From Hyphomicrobiales bacterium (lineage in GTDB: Bacteria > Pseudomonadota > Alphaproteobacteria > Rhizobiales > Methyloligellaceae), in NCBI GenBank assembly GCA_021775525.1, contig JAJFHQ010000068.1, positions 1 through 64,000 on the forward strand: 64,000 nt of DNA, in the 5' to 3' direction. Position numbers and translations under genes: made by a program. Each line of letters starts with the position of its first letter. Position 1 is the stretch's first letter. Below, piece after piece: positions 20,760-30,748 of this stretch. The notes below the pieces were generated by a model, which searched no databases, was not told the origin of the DNA, and saw only the letters and a list, made by a program, of their open reading frames with translations.

Positions 20760-21686
20760 ATGACGACCATTACAGCAGCGATGGTAAAAGAACTGCGTGA
20801 GCAGACTGGCGCAGGCATGATGGACTGCAAGACCGCATTGACTGAAAACGGCGGCGACATGGAAGCGGCCGTCGACTGGCTCAGAACCAAAGGACTTGCA
20901 TCCGCAGCAAAGAAAGAGGGCCGGGTCGCGGCTGAAGGTCTCATCGGATTGACTGCCGAAGGCACGACTGGCGCGGTCGTGGAGGTGAACTCCGAAACCG
21001 ATTTTGTTGCTCGCAATGAGCAGTTCCAGGAAATGGTCTCATCGATTGCTACCCTTGCCTTGAAAGCAGATAGTACTGAGGCACTCTCATCCATGCCTTA
21101 TGGCGATGGCAAGTTGAACGTCGAGGACCATCTGAAAGAAATGGTTGGATCAATCGGCGAAAATATGATGCTTCGCCGCAGCCGAAATATCTCTGTCTCC
21201 AAGGGTGCAGTTGGCAGCTACATTCACAATGCTTCCGCACCTGGCTTGGGGAAAATTGGCGTTCTAGTGGCGCTGGAGTCGGATGGTGACAAAGACAAAC
21301 TGGAAGAACTTGGCCGCAAACTGGCCATGCATGTTGCTGCAGCCAATCCACTTGCCATTACCCAGGATGATATCGATCCTGCCGTTATTGAACGCGAGCG
21401 TACTGTGCTGGCGGAACAAGCCAGGGAGTCCGGTAAGCCCGACAACATAATCGACAAAATGGTCGAAGGGCGGCTTCGGAAATACTATGAAGAGGTCGCG
21501 CTAATGTCCCAGGTTTATGTGATCGACGGCGAATCAAGGGTTGAAGATGCCTTGAAGGCAGCCGAGGCGGACATCGGCGCGCCCGTAAAGGTCACGGATT
21601 TTGTCCGCCTTGTCCTTGGTGAAGGTGTTGAAAAGGAAGAAGACGATTTCGCGGCTGAAGTGGCAGCAGCGGTTTCAGGCGACTAG
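20760..21686 (+). CDS. tsf: Translation elongation factor Ts
   Basis: EF-Ts is the nucleotide exchange factor for EF-Tu. The 308-residue protein has the N-terminal UBA-like module with [20 protein letters not shown] (about residues 17-36). It also has the core motif [16 protein letters not shown] (about 75-90), which inserts near the EF-Tu magnesium site, and the usual two-part core domain up to a short acidic tail. It follows rpsB by 45 bases and is very likely co-transcribed. In most bacteria pyrH comes next, but it is not here. Confidence 0.96.
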   Translation: MTTITAAMVKELREQTGAGMMDCKTALTENGGDMEAAVDWLRTKGLASAAKKEGRVAAEGLIGLTAEGTTGAVVEVNSETDFVARNEQFQEMVSSIATLALKADSTEALSSMPYGDGKLNVEDHLKEMVGSIGENMMLRRSRNISVSKGAVGSYIHNASAPGLGKIGVLVALESDGDKDKLEELGRKLAMHVAAANPLAITQDDIDPAVIERERTVLAEQARESGKPDNIIDKMVEGRLRKYYEEVALMSQVYVIDGESRVEDALKAAEADIGAPVKVTDFVRLVLGEGVEKEEDDFAAEVAAAVSGD

Positions 21687-21921
21687 CTCCTTAAATTATC
21701 CTCATTTTTTCCAAACCGTGCCCGCTAAATGGCAATCGCTCTTGCTCGCCAGTGCGTAATACCCATAATTGGACCATTGATTACGTTTGCGAGGGGTCTT
21801 GTTACCTCGGGCTTCACGTATGCTATGGCCGGGGGCCGAGTAATTCGGATTCAACACTGATATACACATCCGCCAGACATAAGATAAGGCGGTTAGTGAA
21901 GGTACACACAGGAGTGCGACG
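21687..21921 (+). other. 235-base tsf-frr spacer where pyrH would be expected
   Basis: No gene is recognised. The spacer contains a five-base-pair hairpin CGAGG (21790-21794) / CCTCG (21805-21809), and CCGA/TCGG around 21836-21848. A possible weak promoter for frr is TTGTTA (21799-21804) with TGCTAT (21821-21826) at 16-base spacing. No remnant of a UMP kinase reading frame was visible in any frame. Confidence 0.5.
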
Positions 21922-22479
21922 ATGTCTAAGTTCGATTTCAAGGATTTGGAGAGGCGCATGCAAGGCGCTCTGAATGTGCTGAAACAGGAGTTCAGCGGCT
22001 TGAGAACAGGCCGGGCCAATTCAAGCCTTCTGGACTCAATTAACGTGGATGCCTATGGCACACCGATGCCACTCAATCAGCTTGCAACGGTTACGGTCCC
22101 TGAACCGCGCATGATATCCGTTCAGGTGTGGGACAAATCCCAAATTGAAGCCGTGGACAAGGCCATCCGCGAGGCTGACCTCGGGCTCAATCCAATCGGC
22201 GAAGGCCAAGTGCTGCGCATACCCATTCCCGAGTTGAATGAAGAGCGGCGTCAGGAAATTGCCAAACTCGCCGCTAAATATGCAGAACAGGCGCGGATTG
22301 CGGTTCGTAATGTCAGGCGAGATGGCATGGAACAACTTAAGCGCCAGGAAAAGGATGGAGACATCGGCCAGGACGAACAACACACGCACGGCGCCGAGGT
22401 ACAGGACCTCACGGACACGATGATAAATCAAATTGACGAGATACTTTCTCTCAAGGAGACAGAAATCACGACGATCTGA
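21922..22479 (+). CDS. frr: Ribosome recycling factor
   Basis: RRF works with EF-G to split the post-termination ribosome. The 185-residue protein has the expected L-shape signature: [20 protein letters not shown] (about residues 24-43) at the start of domain I, the domain II beta segment [19 protein letters not shown], and the long C-terminal helix with [19 protein letters not shown]. It starts at ATG 21922 with AGGAG (21910-21914) upstream. uppS follows after 50 bases. Confidence 0.96.
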   Translation: MSKFDFKDLERRMQGALNVLKQEFSGLRTGRANSSLLDSINVDAYGTPMPLNQLATVTVPEPRMISVQVWDKSQIEAVDKAIREADLGLNPIGEGQVLRIPIPELNEERRQEIAKLAAKYAEQARIAVRNVRRDGMEQLKRQEKDGDIGQDEQHTHGAEVQDLTDTMINQIDEILSLKETEITTI

Positions 22480-22529
22480 ATTCAGCCGACATTGTTGATA
22501 TAAGACGATAAAATGGAACCGCAGATAAC

Positions 22530-23288
22530 GTGACAATATCTGAACACGAAACCAGCCAACCAGACAACGATGATCAAATGCCGGAACATGTGGCAATCAT
22601 CATGGATGGCAATGGCCGATGGGCTGCCGAGCGTGGCCTGTCGCGTTCAGAAGGTCACAAACACGGCGTTGAAAGTGTCCGCGCTGTTGTGCGCGCCGCC
22701 ATCAAGATGGAAATACCTCATCTGACCTTGTTCAGCTTCTCGTCAGAAAACTGGTCACGGCCGCAGTCAGAAATTCGAGATCTGATGATGTTGTTGCGGC
22801 GTTTCATTCGCACTGATTTGGCTGACCTGCACAAGCATGGCGTCAAAATCCGTGTGATCGGCGCTCGCGGAGGCATAGAGGGTGATATCATCCGTCTGAT
22901 TGAAGATGCGGTTGCCCTGACCTCAAGCAATGATGGCCTGCAACTGACCGTGGCGTTCAATTATGGCTCCCGTGACGAAATTACCCGAGCGGCGCGCAGC
23001 ATGGCGGAACTGGTCGCACAAGGGAAACTCACACCTGAAGACATCACTCCCGAAACCATGAGCAGCTATCTTGACACTTCGGAGCTGCCGGATCCCGATC
23101 TGCTAATCCGGACCAGCGGGGAAGTGCGCCTGTCCAACTTTCTGCTCTGGCAATGCGCTTACACGGAACTTGTGTTCCTCGATATATTTTGGCCGGATTT
23201 CACGCGGACAACCTTGGAAGATGCCATTGCAACCTTCCGACACAGGGAGCGCAGATTTGGTGGCCTGCGCAAGAGGTCCAGCGCGTGA
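22530..23288 (+). CDS. uppS: Isoprenyl transferase (undecaprenyl diphosphate synthase)
   Basis: UppS adds isopentenyl units to farnesyl diphosphate to make the undecaprenyl carrier for peptidoglycan and polysaccharide export. The 252-residue protein shows VAIIMDGNGRWA (residues 21-32) with catalytic Asp26, FSFSSENWSRP, FNYGSRDEI, and DLLIRTSGEVRLSNFLLWQ near the C-terminus. The start is GTG 22530; a later in-frame ATG at 22578 would remove the poorly conserved first 16 residues and is a possible alternative. Its stop overlaps the cdsA start by 4 bases. Confidence 0.94.
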   Translation: MTISEHETSQPDNDDQMPEHVAIIMDGNGRWAAERGLSRSEGHKHGVESVRAVVRAAIKMEIPHLTLFSFSSENWSRPQSEIRDLMMLLRRFIRTDLADLHKHGVKIRVIGARGGIEGDIIRLIEDAVALTSSNDGLQLTVAFNYGSRDEITRAARSMAELVAQGKLTPEDITPETMSSYLDTSELPDPDLLIRTSGEVRLSNFLLWQCAYTELVFLDIFWPDFTRTTLEDAIATFRHRERRFGGLRKRSSA

Positions 23289-24142
23289 CCGGCACATCCC
23301 GGCATGACCAGAATACAAAAACTGCCCCCAAGAAAGAACTGGCCCAGCGCATCGGTTCCGCCATTGTTCTGGCCACTATTGCCGGCCTTCTTACATATGC
23401 AGGCCCGTGGCCATTCACGGTCATGATTGCGACAGGGAGTGTCATCCTCGCTTGGGAATGGGCGCGGACCACCCGCCAGAAAACATTGGACGCCAGCTTT
23501 TATATCCATGCGGTATCTGCAGTTACAGCCTGTGTACTCGCGGCCATGGGGGAGGGGTGGATGGCATTATCCATTCTTGGAGTAGGTGCCTTCACTTCGA
23601 TTTTTGCATCGCCAACACCTCTCAAAAGCGCATGGTCGGCATTTGGCGTGCTCTATCTTGCGCTTCCATGTTTGTTGCTGGTGTTGTTTCGCTTCGATCA
23701 GACGCATGGCATGGCGGTCATCTTTTTTTTCTACATCGTGGTTTGGTCAGCAGATACTGCCGCATATTTTACCGGACGCGCGTTTGGTGGCCCAAAACTC
23801 GCGCCGCGTGTCTCACCGGGAAAAACATGGTCAGGTTTCGCTGGTGGGCTCATGGTGCCCACTTTGCTCAGCGCCGGTTTTGCGCTATGGCTTGGTGGAA
23901 CATCAGTAGAAATTTTGGCAATTTCCGGCGCCGCCCTGGCAATATGCAGCCAATTGGGCGATCTGGCAGAGTCGGCAATTAAGCGGAATTTTCAAGTCAA
24001 GGATGCGGGGCAGTTGCTCCCCGGTCACGGGGGTCTGTTTGACCGTGTGGATGGTTTGATTGGTGCGGTACTGGGAGCCGGTGTTATAGCGGGCTTTCGG
24101 GATTTTCTCATTAGCGGCAAATCGCTTTTAATCTGGCCATAA
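23285..24142 (+). CDS. cdsA: Phosphatidate cytidylyltransferase
   Basis: CdsA makes CDP-diacylglycerol from phosphatidate and CTP, the branch point for phospholipids. The 285-residue protein has about seven to eight membrane helices and ends with the family signature: SPGKTWSGF, then DLAESAIKRNFQVKDAG and LLPGHGGLFDRVDG (about residues 225-262). The frame is open far upstream inside uppS, but GTG 23285 was chosen because it overlaps the uppS stop (GTGA) and gives a normal length. The order uppS-cdsA-dxr-rseP is typical of proteobacteria. Confidence 0.94.
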   Translation: MTGTSRHDQNTKTAPKKELAQRIGSAIVLATIAGLLTYAGPWPFTVMIATGSVILAWEWARTTRQKTLDASFYIHAVSAVTACVLAAMGEGWMALSILGVGAFTSIFASPTPLKSAWSAFGVLYLALPCLLLVLFRFDQTHGMAVIFFFYIVVWSADTAAYFTGRAFGGPKLAPRVSPGKTWSGFAGGLMVPTLLSAGFALWLGGTSVEILAISGAALAICSQLGDLAESAIKRNFQVKDAGQLLPGHGGLFDRVDGLIGAVLGAGVIAGFRDFLISGKSLLIWP

Positions 24143-24163
24143 TGCCTGACGCAGGCATCGTTA

Positions 24164-25402
24164 ATGTCTGAGGCAATTCAGCGGGAAAATATTTTGGCAA
24201 CAGCAGCGGCATACGCTAAATCACCAACCTCGCAGGCTCAACGCCGGGTGAGCATTCTTGGAGCGACCGGTTCGGTCGGTTGCTCAACGCTGGACCTGAT
24301 TGGCCGCCATCCCAATCGATATGACGTGGTTGCCCTAACGGCCAATTCCAATGCGGAGTTGCTCGCTAAACAGGCTATTGCACATGATGCGGAGTTAGCC
24401 GTATTGGCTGACCCGGCCGGATTGGACGAACTGAAATCCGCACTTTCGGGAACATCAGTTGAGGCCGCGGCAGGCCAGGAAGCGCTTATGGAAGCTGTCG
24501 CCCGGCCCGCAGACTGGACCATGGCCGCGATTGTCGGCTCTGCTGGTTTAAGGCCCACACTGGAAGCTGTGAGGCAGGGCAAGTCAGTGGCTCTGGCGAA
24601 CAAGGAATGTCTTGTTTCTGCGGGAGACATTTTCATGGAAACCGTGGCGAGTTCCGGAACCCGGCTTCTGCCTGTCGATTCGGAACATTCCGCCGGTTTT
24701 CAATCCATTGATCCAAATGCCAGCGATGCCATTGAAAAAATAACGCTGACAGCGTCGGGTGGGCCGTTTCGCACTTGGACGCGTGAACAAATTAAAACTG
24801 CCACCCCTGAGGACGCATTAAATCATCCGACCTGGTCGATGGGCGACAAGTTGACGATTGATTCTGCAACCCTCATGAACAAGGGGCTGGAACTGATTGA
24901 GGCATTTTTCCTGTTTCCCGTTGAGCCGGATCAGCTTGGTGTTGTTGTCCATCCGCAATCTATCGTTCACTGCCTCGTTGAATATTCGGATGGTTCCGTC
25001 CTGGCCCAATTAAGTTCACCTGACATGCGCACACCCATTGCCTATTCGCTGGCCTGGCCGGAGCGCATGTGGGCACCGACGGAACGGCTCGATCTGGCCA
25101 AAATAGGATCGCTCGATTTTGAAGCGCCCGACAATGATCGTTTTCCCGCTCCGCGCATGGCCATTGAGGCCCTGAAAGCCAATAATGGTTCAACGACAGT
25201 TTTGAACGCTGCCAATGAAATCGCTGTTGACGCGTTTCTCAATCGCAGGATAGGACTCCCCTCAATCTGCACACTAGTAGCGGATACCCTTGAAGCTGTG
25301 GCCCGCGATGGGCTTACCAAGCCGAAAACACTGGATGATGTATTGGCCCTGGACGCGTTAAGCCGAACACTGGCACGCTCATTGCTACCGGAATTGGTCT
25401 AG
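24164..25402 (+). CDS. dxr: 1-deoxy-D-xylulose-5-phosphate reductoisomerase
   Basis: Dxr catalyses the committed step of the MEP isoprenoid pathway, converting DXP to MEP with NADPH. The 412-residue protein has the dinucleotide motif GATGSVG (about residues 34-40), ALANKECLVSAG, and LPVDSEHSAGFQ with the metal-binding Asp and Glu. TASGGPFR and NHPTWSMGDKLTIDSATLMN complete the substrate lid. The N-terminus is about 25 residues longer than the core fold; the ATG at 24164 is kept because no better start follows before the motif. It is 21 bases downstream of cdsA. Confidence 0.95.
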   Translation: MSEAIQRENILATAAAYAKSPTSQAQRRVSILGATGSVGCSTLDLIGRHPNRYDVVALTANSNAELLAKQAIAHDAELAVLADPAGLDELKSALSGTSVEAAAGQEALMEAVARPADWTMAAIVGSAGLRPTLEAVRQGKSVALANKECLVSAGDIFMETVASSGTRLLPVDSEHSAGFQSIDPNASDAIEKITLTASGGPFRTWTREQIKTATPEDALNHPTWSMGDKLTIDSATLMNKGLELIEAFFLFPVEPDQLGVVVHPQSIVHCLVEYSDGSVLAQLSSPDMRTPIAYSLAWPERMWAPTERLDLAKIGSLDFEAPDNDRFPAPRMAIEALKANNGSTTVLNAANEIAVDAFLNRRIGLPSICTLVADTLEAVARDGLTKPKTLDDVLALDALSRTLARSLLPELV

Positions 25403-25449
25403 TCCTTTGAGTGCGATATCAGCCGAGATCGAACAGGAGACCTGAATTT

Positions 25450-26595
25450 ATGGAAATGCTCACGAAAATGGCCGGTTATGGGGAATCATTCTTTTCCTAC
25501 CTGCTTCCGTTTCTGTTCGTTCTGACCGTGGTCGTGTTTTTTCACGAGCTTGGTCATTTCATTGTGGCACGCTGGTGCAAGGTAACAGTTCGCGTGTTTT
25601 CACTAGGCTTTGGCCGGGAAATTTACGGATTTAATGACAAGCATGGAACACGGTGGCGCCTCTCGTGGATTCCACTTGGCGGGTATGTTAAATTTCTTGG
25701 CGATGAGAATGCGGCAAGCGTTCCTGACCAGGACGCCATGAAAAAGATGACAGAGGATGAGCGTACAGGAAGTTTTCACAGCAAATCTCTGAGTCAGCGC
25801 GCTGCGGTGGTGGCGGCGGGTCCCATCGCCAATTTTCTGCTGGCAATCGTCATCTTCGCCTTCATGTTCACCTTTATTGGCCAGCGCCAGACACTTCCGA
25901 TAGTTGATGCGGTATCTGCAGGCAGCGCGGCGGAGGAAGCCGGGTTCAAGGCCGGCGACCGCGTCCTGAGTATCGATGGTGAAGCCATTGAAAGCTTTGG
26001 GGAAATGCAGAGAATTGTGAGCACTAGCGCAGATCAGTTGCTCAATATCATGGTCAATCGTTCGGGCGCTGAACTTGCCTTGAAAGCAACCCCCCGCAAG
26101 CAGGAAACCAAGGATGTTTTCGGTAATGTCTTACGTAGGGGCCTCCTAGGCATAAGGCGCAGCGCATCTCCCGATGATTGGGTCTTGAAGAAACACGATC
26201 CTCTCACATCCGTCTGGATGGGGACAAAGGAGACCTATTTTGTTATCACGAGGACACTCCATTATCTCTACGAAGTGGTGACTGGCCGGGAAAAGGCCGA
26301 TCAGCTCGGCGGACCCATCCGAATCGCACAGGTTTCCGGGCAGGTGGCCTCTGCGGGCTTCCTGGCGCTGATGAATCTCGCCGCAATATTATCTGTCAGC
26401 ATCGGTCTCATTAACCTCTTCCCCATTCCAATGTTGGATGGAGGCCATTTAGTGTTCTATGCCATAGAAGCGGTACGGGGCAGGCCACTGAGTGAACGCA
26501 CCCAGGAAATAGGCTTTAGAATTGGCTTGGCGCTGGTGCTTATGCTAATGATTTTTGCCACTTGGAATGATCTGATTCATTTGAGTTCGCTGTAA
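25450..26595 (+). CDS. rseP: RIP metalloprotease RseP (site-2 protease family)
   Basis: RseP is an intramembrane zinc protease that cleaves anti-sigma factors and remnant signal peptides. The 381-residue protein has HELGH at residues 32-36 in the first membrane helix and one periplasmic PDZ domain (about 130-215, with AEEAGFKAGDRVLSIDG). The second metal motif is NLFPIPMLDGGH (about 331-342), and a last membrane helix follows. Only one PDZ domain is seen, as is usual for alphaproteobacteria. ATG 25450 was chosen for its AGGAGA site at 25435-25440; the frame is open upstream to 25411. Confidence 0.95.
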   Translation: MEMLTKMAGYGESFFSYLLPFLFVLTVVVFFHELGHFIVARWCKVTVRVFSLGFGREIYGFNDKHGTRWRLSWIPLGGYVKFLGDENAASVPDQDAMKKMTEDERTGSFHSKSLSQRAAVVAAGPIANFLLAIVIFAFMFTFIGQRQTLPIVDAVSAGSAAEEAGFKAGDRVLSIDGEAIESFGEMQRIVSTSADQLLNIMVNRSGAELALKATPRKQETKDVFGNVLRRGLLGIRRSASPDDWVLKKHDPLTSVWMGTKETYFVITRTLHYLYEVVTGREKADQLGGPIRIAQVSGQVASAGFLALMNLAAILSVSIGLINLFPIPMLDGGHLVFYAIEAVRGRPLSERTQEIGFRIGLALVLMLMIFATWNDLIHLSSL

Positions 26596-26751
26596 TCTCG
26601 CCAGTTCCAATATGGCAAGCCAGACAAATGGACAACCACTTGTCTTGACTGGGAAAAACGAACAAAAAACGGCCACAAAAGGATGTCCTTCTGGTCAACG
26701 TTTCGTACTGCGTATATGGGGTTTAGCGTAGCCAGGGAAAATATAATAAAA

Positions 26752-29082
26752 ATGCGCGTTGGGAATCTTGGAGTGAGGGGGCTGATAACACTCCTGCTGC
26801 TGTTTGTCGCTGCGCCGGTTACGGCGTTGATCGGCATCTCGGCGGGAGGGTCTGGCGCGTGGGCACAGTCCGCGCCGGTTATTCGCTCGATTCAAGTGCA
26901 AGGTAATCGCCGTGTCGAGCCCGAAACAGTCCGCTCTTATCTCCAGTTTTCGCCCGGCAGTCGCTACAATCCGCTCAAGGTCAATGAATCTCTCAAATCG
27001 CTGTTCGCTACTGGATTGTTTTCCGACGTCAGAATCGGGCGCAAGGGCAGCACCGTTATCGTCAAGGTGGTTGAAAACCCGATCGTTCGTCAGGTCGCAT
27101 TTGAAGGCAACGCGGAGATTAAGAGCGAAACGCTAGAAACTGAACTCCAGATGAAATCCCGTGCCGTGTTTACCCGGGCCCGCGTGAAGGCAGATGTCCA
27201 GCGCATCCTGAACGTCTACCGACGTTCGGGACGATTCGCAGCCCGTGTCGAGCCTAAGATCATCAACCAGGAACAAAATCGTGTTGATCTTGTTTTCGAA
27301 ATCGATGAGGGGCCGAAAACTACCGTCCGCAGCATCAGTTTCGTTGGCAACGACTCTTTTTCTGATTCTCAATTAAGAGATATTGTGACGACCTCCGAAA
27401 CCGGTCTTCTCAGTTTCCTGAATCCCACGAATATTTACGACCCAGACCGGCTTAATCTCGATCGCGAACTGTTACGGCAGTTCTATCTGAAGAATGGTTA
27501 CGCTGATGCCCGTGTCGTTGCCGCAACGGCAGACCTGGACCGGGATGGGCAGGGCTTTTTCATCTCGTTCACAATCGATGAGGGAGAGCAATACAAATTT
27601 GGAAACATCGATATTGAGACCAATCTGGTATCACTAGACCCGGAAGCTGTTCGTGAAAAAATCGAGACTAAAACCGGCAAGATTTATGACGCTTCAAAAG
27701 TCGACAAATCACTTGAGAACATCACTACTGAAGTTGCCGCATTTGGTTATGCATTCGCCCGGGTGCGCCCGCGCGTTGACCGGGATACCGTGGCTCGGGT
27801 CATCTCCATCACATACACTATCGAGGAAGGTCCCCGGGTCTACATCGAACGTATCGATATTGTCGGCAATGTTCGTACACTGGACAAAGTCATCCGCCGT
27901 GAATTCCGTCTTGCCGAAGGTGATGCCTATAACCGTTTACTTGTAGAAGCCGCCCGCAGACGCCTGACTCGTCTTCAATATTTCAAAACAGTATCGATCA
28001 ACAGCGAACCTGGCAGCGCCCCGGACCGGCTTATCATAATTGTGCAAGTCCAAGAGCAGCCGACTGGTGAGCTTTCCCTTGGTGGCGGCTACTCAAGCGC
28101 TGATGGTCCTATAGTCGACATCACACTGTCCGAACGTAATTTACTTGGCCGGGGTCAGTTTGTGCGGTTGAAGATGACCGGTGGATTTGAAAGCCTTAAT
28201 GCGGAATTCTCATTCACCGAGCCAAAATTCATGGGCCGGAACATGTCTGCAGGTATAGATCTTTTCGTGTCCGAACGAGATCGCTCTGATGAGTCTTCCT
28301 TCAGTTCGAAGCGGGTTGGCGGCGGCGTGAGATTCGGCGTGCCGTTAAATGAGGATTGGCGCTTCAACACTGGTTACCGCCTTGTTCAGGAAGAAATATT
28401 TGATGTTCAGAGCGATGCATCTCCTGCCATTAAAGGTGCCGAGGGCGAGACGCTGGTTTCATCCATCAACTACTCGTTCGTATACGATACTCGCAATCAT
28501 CCCAAAAATCCTTCACGGGGTATCTTGTTTCACATTGGGCAGGATCTGGCCGGGCTTGGTGGCGATGTGAATTTCGTACGCACAACATCAGAAGTACGTG
28601 GCTTTTATCCCCTGCCCAAGAAAATGGTGCTCGCGGGGCGTGTGCAGGGGGGCCATATCGCAGGATTTGGTGGCGATGAGGTTCGGATTTTGGATCTCTT
28701 CTTCAAAGGCTCCGAGACCATTCGCGGCTTTGATAATTCGGGTATAGGCCCTCGCGACCTTGCGACAAAAGACGCATTGGGCGGCAAAATATTTGCTGCT
28801 AGTTCACTTGAGTTGAGATTTCCCATACCCAAGCTACCTGAAAAAATGGGTTTGTCCGCAGCCGTATTTTTCGATGCCGCCACACTTTACGATACGGGTG
28901 ACTTAAGCGGCTTGTCCGTCTCCAGCGTTGGCGATGATAAAACTATAAGAACTTCTGTCGGCGCCAGTTTGATCTGGCAATCCCCCTTGGGACCTTTACG
29001 TGCAGATTTTGCAACTGCACTTTCAAAAGAATCCTATGATGAAGAGAAATTTTTCCATTTCGGCGCCGCGGCCCGGTTCTAA
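26752..29082 (+). CDS. bamA: Outer membrane protein assembly factor BamA
   Basis: BamA is the core of the machine that inserts beta-barrel proteins in the outer membrane. From ATG 26752 it is 776 residues. A signal peptide has a hydrophobic core LITLLLLFVAAPVTA and likely cleavage after GAWA (about residue 39). Five POTRA domains follow (about 45-425), with repeated patterns such as VQGNRRVEPETVRSYL and IDIVGNVRTLDKVIRREF. A 16-strand barrel (about 430-776) contains LGRGQFVRLKMTGG and RGFDNSGIGPRDLATKD, the conserved RGF loop. An in-frame ATG at 26683 would add 23 residues in front of the signal peptide; neither start has a strong ribosome-binding site. Confidence 0.94.
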   Translation: MRVGNLGVRGLITLLLLFVAAPVTALIGISAGGSGAWAQSAPVIRSIQVQGNRRVEPETVRSYLQFSPGSRYNPLKVNESLKSLFATGLFSDVRIGRKGSTVIVKVVENPIVRQVAFEGNAEIKSETLETELQMKSRAVFTRARVKADVQRILNVYRRSGRFAARVEPKIINQEQNRVDLVFEIDEGPKTTVRSISFVGNDSFSDSQLRDIVTTSETGLLSFLNPTNIYDPDRLNLDRELLRQFYLKNGYADARVVAATADLDRDGQGFFISFTIDEGEQYKFGNIDIETNLVSLDPEAVREKIETKTGKIYDASKVDKSLENITTEVAAFGYAFARVRPRVDRDTVARVISITYTIEEGPRVYIERIDIVGNVRTLDKVIRREFRLAEGDAYNRLLVEAARRRLTRLQYFKTVSINSEPGSAPDRLIIIVQVQEQPTGELSLGGGYSSADGPIVDITLSERNLLGRGQFVRLKMTGGFESLNAEFSFTEPKFMGRNMSAGIDLFVSERDRSDESSFSSKRVGGGVRFGVPLNEDWRFNTGYRLVQEEIFDVQSDASPAIKGAEGETLVSSINYSFVYDTRNHPKNPSRGILFHIGQDLAGLGGDVNFVRTTSEVRGFYPLPKKMVLAGRVQGGHIAGFGGDEVRILDLFFKGSETIRGFDNSGIGPRDLATKDALGGKIFAASSLELRFPIPKLPEKMGLSAAVFFDAATLYDTGDLSGLSVSSVGDDKTIRTSVGASLIWQSPLGPLRADFATALSKESYDEEKFFHFGAAARF

Positions 29083-29158
29083 TTTGCACAATTGCCAGTC
29101 CATCTGCTCCAAAATCCAGTAATTGATTGAAGACCTCTTAGGGTAGAGAATAAATGCT

Positions 29159-30226
29159 ATGGAACATCCTGGATTCTTCAAACGGGCAGGACCCTTTACG
29201 CTGGGTGAATTGATCACTCGCGCCGAGGCGCAACCATCCCCAAAACTGGATACGTCACTCGAGATCACTGATGTGTTGCCGCTTGATGAAGCGGGCGATA
29301 CGCATCTGTCATTTTTTGATAACACCAAATATCTGAAAAGCTTTGAGAAATGCGGTGCGACGGCGTGCTTTGTCGCGGAACGATATGCCGAACGTGCACC
29401 AGAGAAGGTAGCCGTTCTGGTGGCGGATAATCCTTATCGCTCCTTTGCCTTGTCTCTGGCGATGTTTTATCCCGAGGCCCTCAGCCCCCGCACCATTGGA
29501 GCTGAGGATACCGGGTTTACAGGGGGCGTGCATTCTTCGGCCATGCTTGAAGAAGGTGTCATCGTGGAGCCGGGCGCCTCCATTGGACCCGAGGCACATA
29601 TTGGCAAGGGAACTGTGATCTGCGCTGGTACATGCATTGGTTACAGGGTGTGTGTGGGGCGTGATTGCTTTATAAGCCCCAATGTCACGATTACGAATGC
29701 ACTTGTTGGCAACAACGTTATTGTCCATCCCGGCGTATGCATCGGGCAAGACGGGTTTGGTTTTTCGATGGGCCCGCAGGGTCATTTGAAAGTCCCGCAA
29801 ATAGGGCGTGTTATCATCCAGGACTCAGTTGAAATTGGCAGCAGCACGACCATTGATCGGGGTGCCCTCAAAGACACGATTATCGGTGAAGGAACAAAAA
29901 TTGATAATCAGGTCCAAATCGGGCACAACGTCGTCATGGGCCGGGGCTGTATCATCGTTGCGCAGGTTGGAATTTCAGGCTCGGTCGAAATGGGTGATGG
30001 TGTAGTTCTAGGCGGGCAAGTCGGCGTGGTTGGCCACGTCAAGATCGGTTCTGGCGCTCAAATAGCAGCCTCAAGTAATGTAAATGGTGATGTTCCCCCA
30101 GGGGCTAAATGGGGCGGCACTCCCGCCAAACCTATTTCCAAGTGGTTCCGGGAAATCGCTCTTGTACAGAAGCTCGCCGAGAACCGCAGTGAATTATTGA
30201 AGAAAGATGATCGTACCAAATCTTAG
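29159..30226 (+). CDS. lpxD: UDP-3-O-(3-hydroxymyristoyl)glucosamine N-acyltransferase
   Basis: LpxD adds the second (N-linked) acyl chain to the lipid A precursor, using acyl-ACP. The 355-residue protein has an N-terminal uridine-binding domain (residues 1 to about 110, with [12 protein letters not shown]) and a left-handed beta-helix of hexapeptide repeats (about 115-320). The catalytic histidine is in [24 protein letters not shown] and [13 protein letters not shown] are typical of the family. It is followed by fabZ, lpxA, lpxI and lpxB in the usual order. Confidence 0.95.
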   Translation: MEHPGFFKRAGPFTLGELITRAEAQPSPKLDTSLEITDVLPLDEAGDTHLSFFDNTKYLKSFEKCGATACFVAERYAERAPEKVAVLVADNPYRSFALSLAMFYPEALSPRTIGAEDTGFTGGVHSSAMLEEGVIVEPGASIGPEAHIGKGTVICAGTCIGYRVCVGRDCFISPNVTITNALVGNNVIVHPGVCIGQDGFGFSMGPQGHLKVPQIGRVIIQDSVEIGSSTTIDRGALKDTIIGEGTKIDNQVQIGHNVVMGRGCIIVAQVGISGSVEMGDGVVLGGQVGVVGHVKIGSGAQIAASSNVNGDVPPGAKWGGTPAKPISKWFREIALVQKLAENRSELLKKDDRTKS

Positions 30227-30267
30227 AACAGGTTCTGAATTGGTTACGTGAAGATGGAGAACTTGGG

Positions 30268-30735
30268 ATGAACGATACGACTGGGGCAAAACAGGACAAT
30301 GCCCTCGACATCAAGCAGATCATGGATCTTCTTCCGCATCGGTACCCTTTTTTACTGGTTGATCGAATTATTGAAATTAACGGCGACCAGTCTGCTATCG
30401 GCATCAAAAATGTCACCGCCAACGAGCATTATTTTCAGGGCCACTTTCCGACGCATCCTGTAATGCCGGGTGTGCTTCTGATTGAGGGAATGGCACAAAC
30501 CGCAGGTGCTCTTTGTGTTTCCTTCCTCGATGATGAATTTGACAACAGTCTGGTCTATTTCATGGCAATTGACCGAGCCAGGTTCCGCAAACCTGTCATG
30601 CCCGGCGACACCGTCTACTATCATATGGAAAAAATTCGCAATCGCGGCCGCGTCTGGCGGTTCAAGGGCGAGGCCAAGGTTGATGGACATATCGTAGCAG
30701 AGGCTGAAATCAGCGCTACGATTGTGGATATTTGA
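30268..30735 (+). CDS. fabZ: 3-hydroxyacyl-[acyl-carrier-protein] dehydratase FabZ
   Basis: FabZ dehydrates 3-hydroxyacyl-ACP in fatty acid synthesis and so competes with LpxA and LpxD for hydroxymyristoyl-ACP. The 155-residue hot-dog-fold protein has [14 protein letters not shown] (residues 21-34), the active-site His59 in [12 protein letters not shown], and Glu73 in IEGMAQTAG. The C-terminal beta strands contain [19 protein letters not shown]. The lpxA start lies 13 bases after its stop. Its setting among lipid A genes supports FabZ over FabA. Confidence 0.96.
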   Translation: MNDTTGAKQDNALDIKQIMDLLPHRYPFLLVDRIIEINGDQSAIGIKNVTANEHYFQGHFPTHPVMPGVLLIEGMAQTAGALCVSFLDDEFDNSLVYFMAIDRARFRKPVMPGDTVYYHMEKIRNRGRVWRFKGEAKVDGHIVAEAEISATIVDI

Positions 30736-30748
30736 TCCGACGGTTCCC

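Noticed and set aside
21702..22019. A 105-residue minus-strand open frame across the tsf-frr spacer
   Set aside because: It overlaps the start of frr, has no ribosome-binding site or family resemblance, and is most likely a chance frame.
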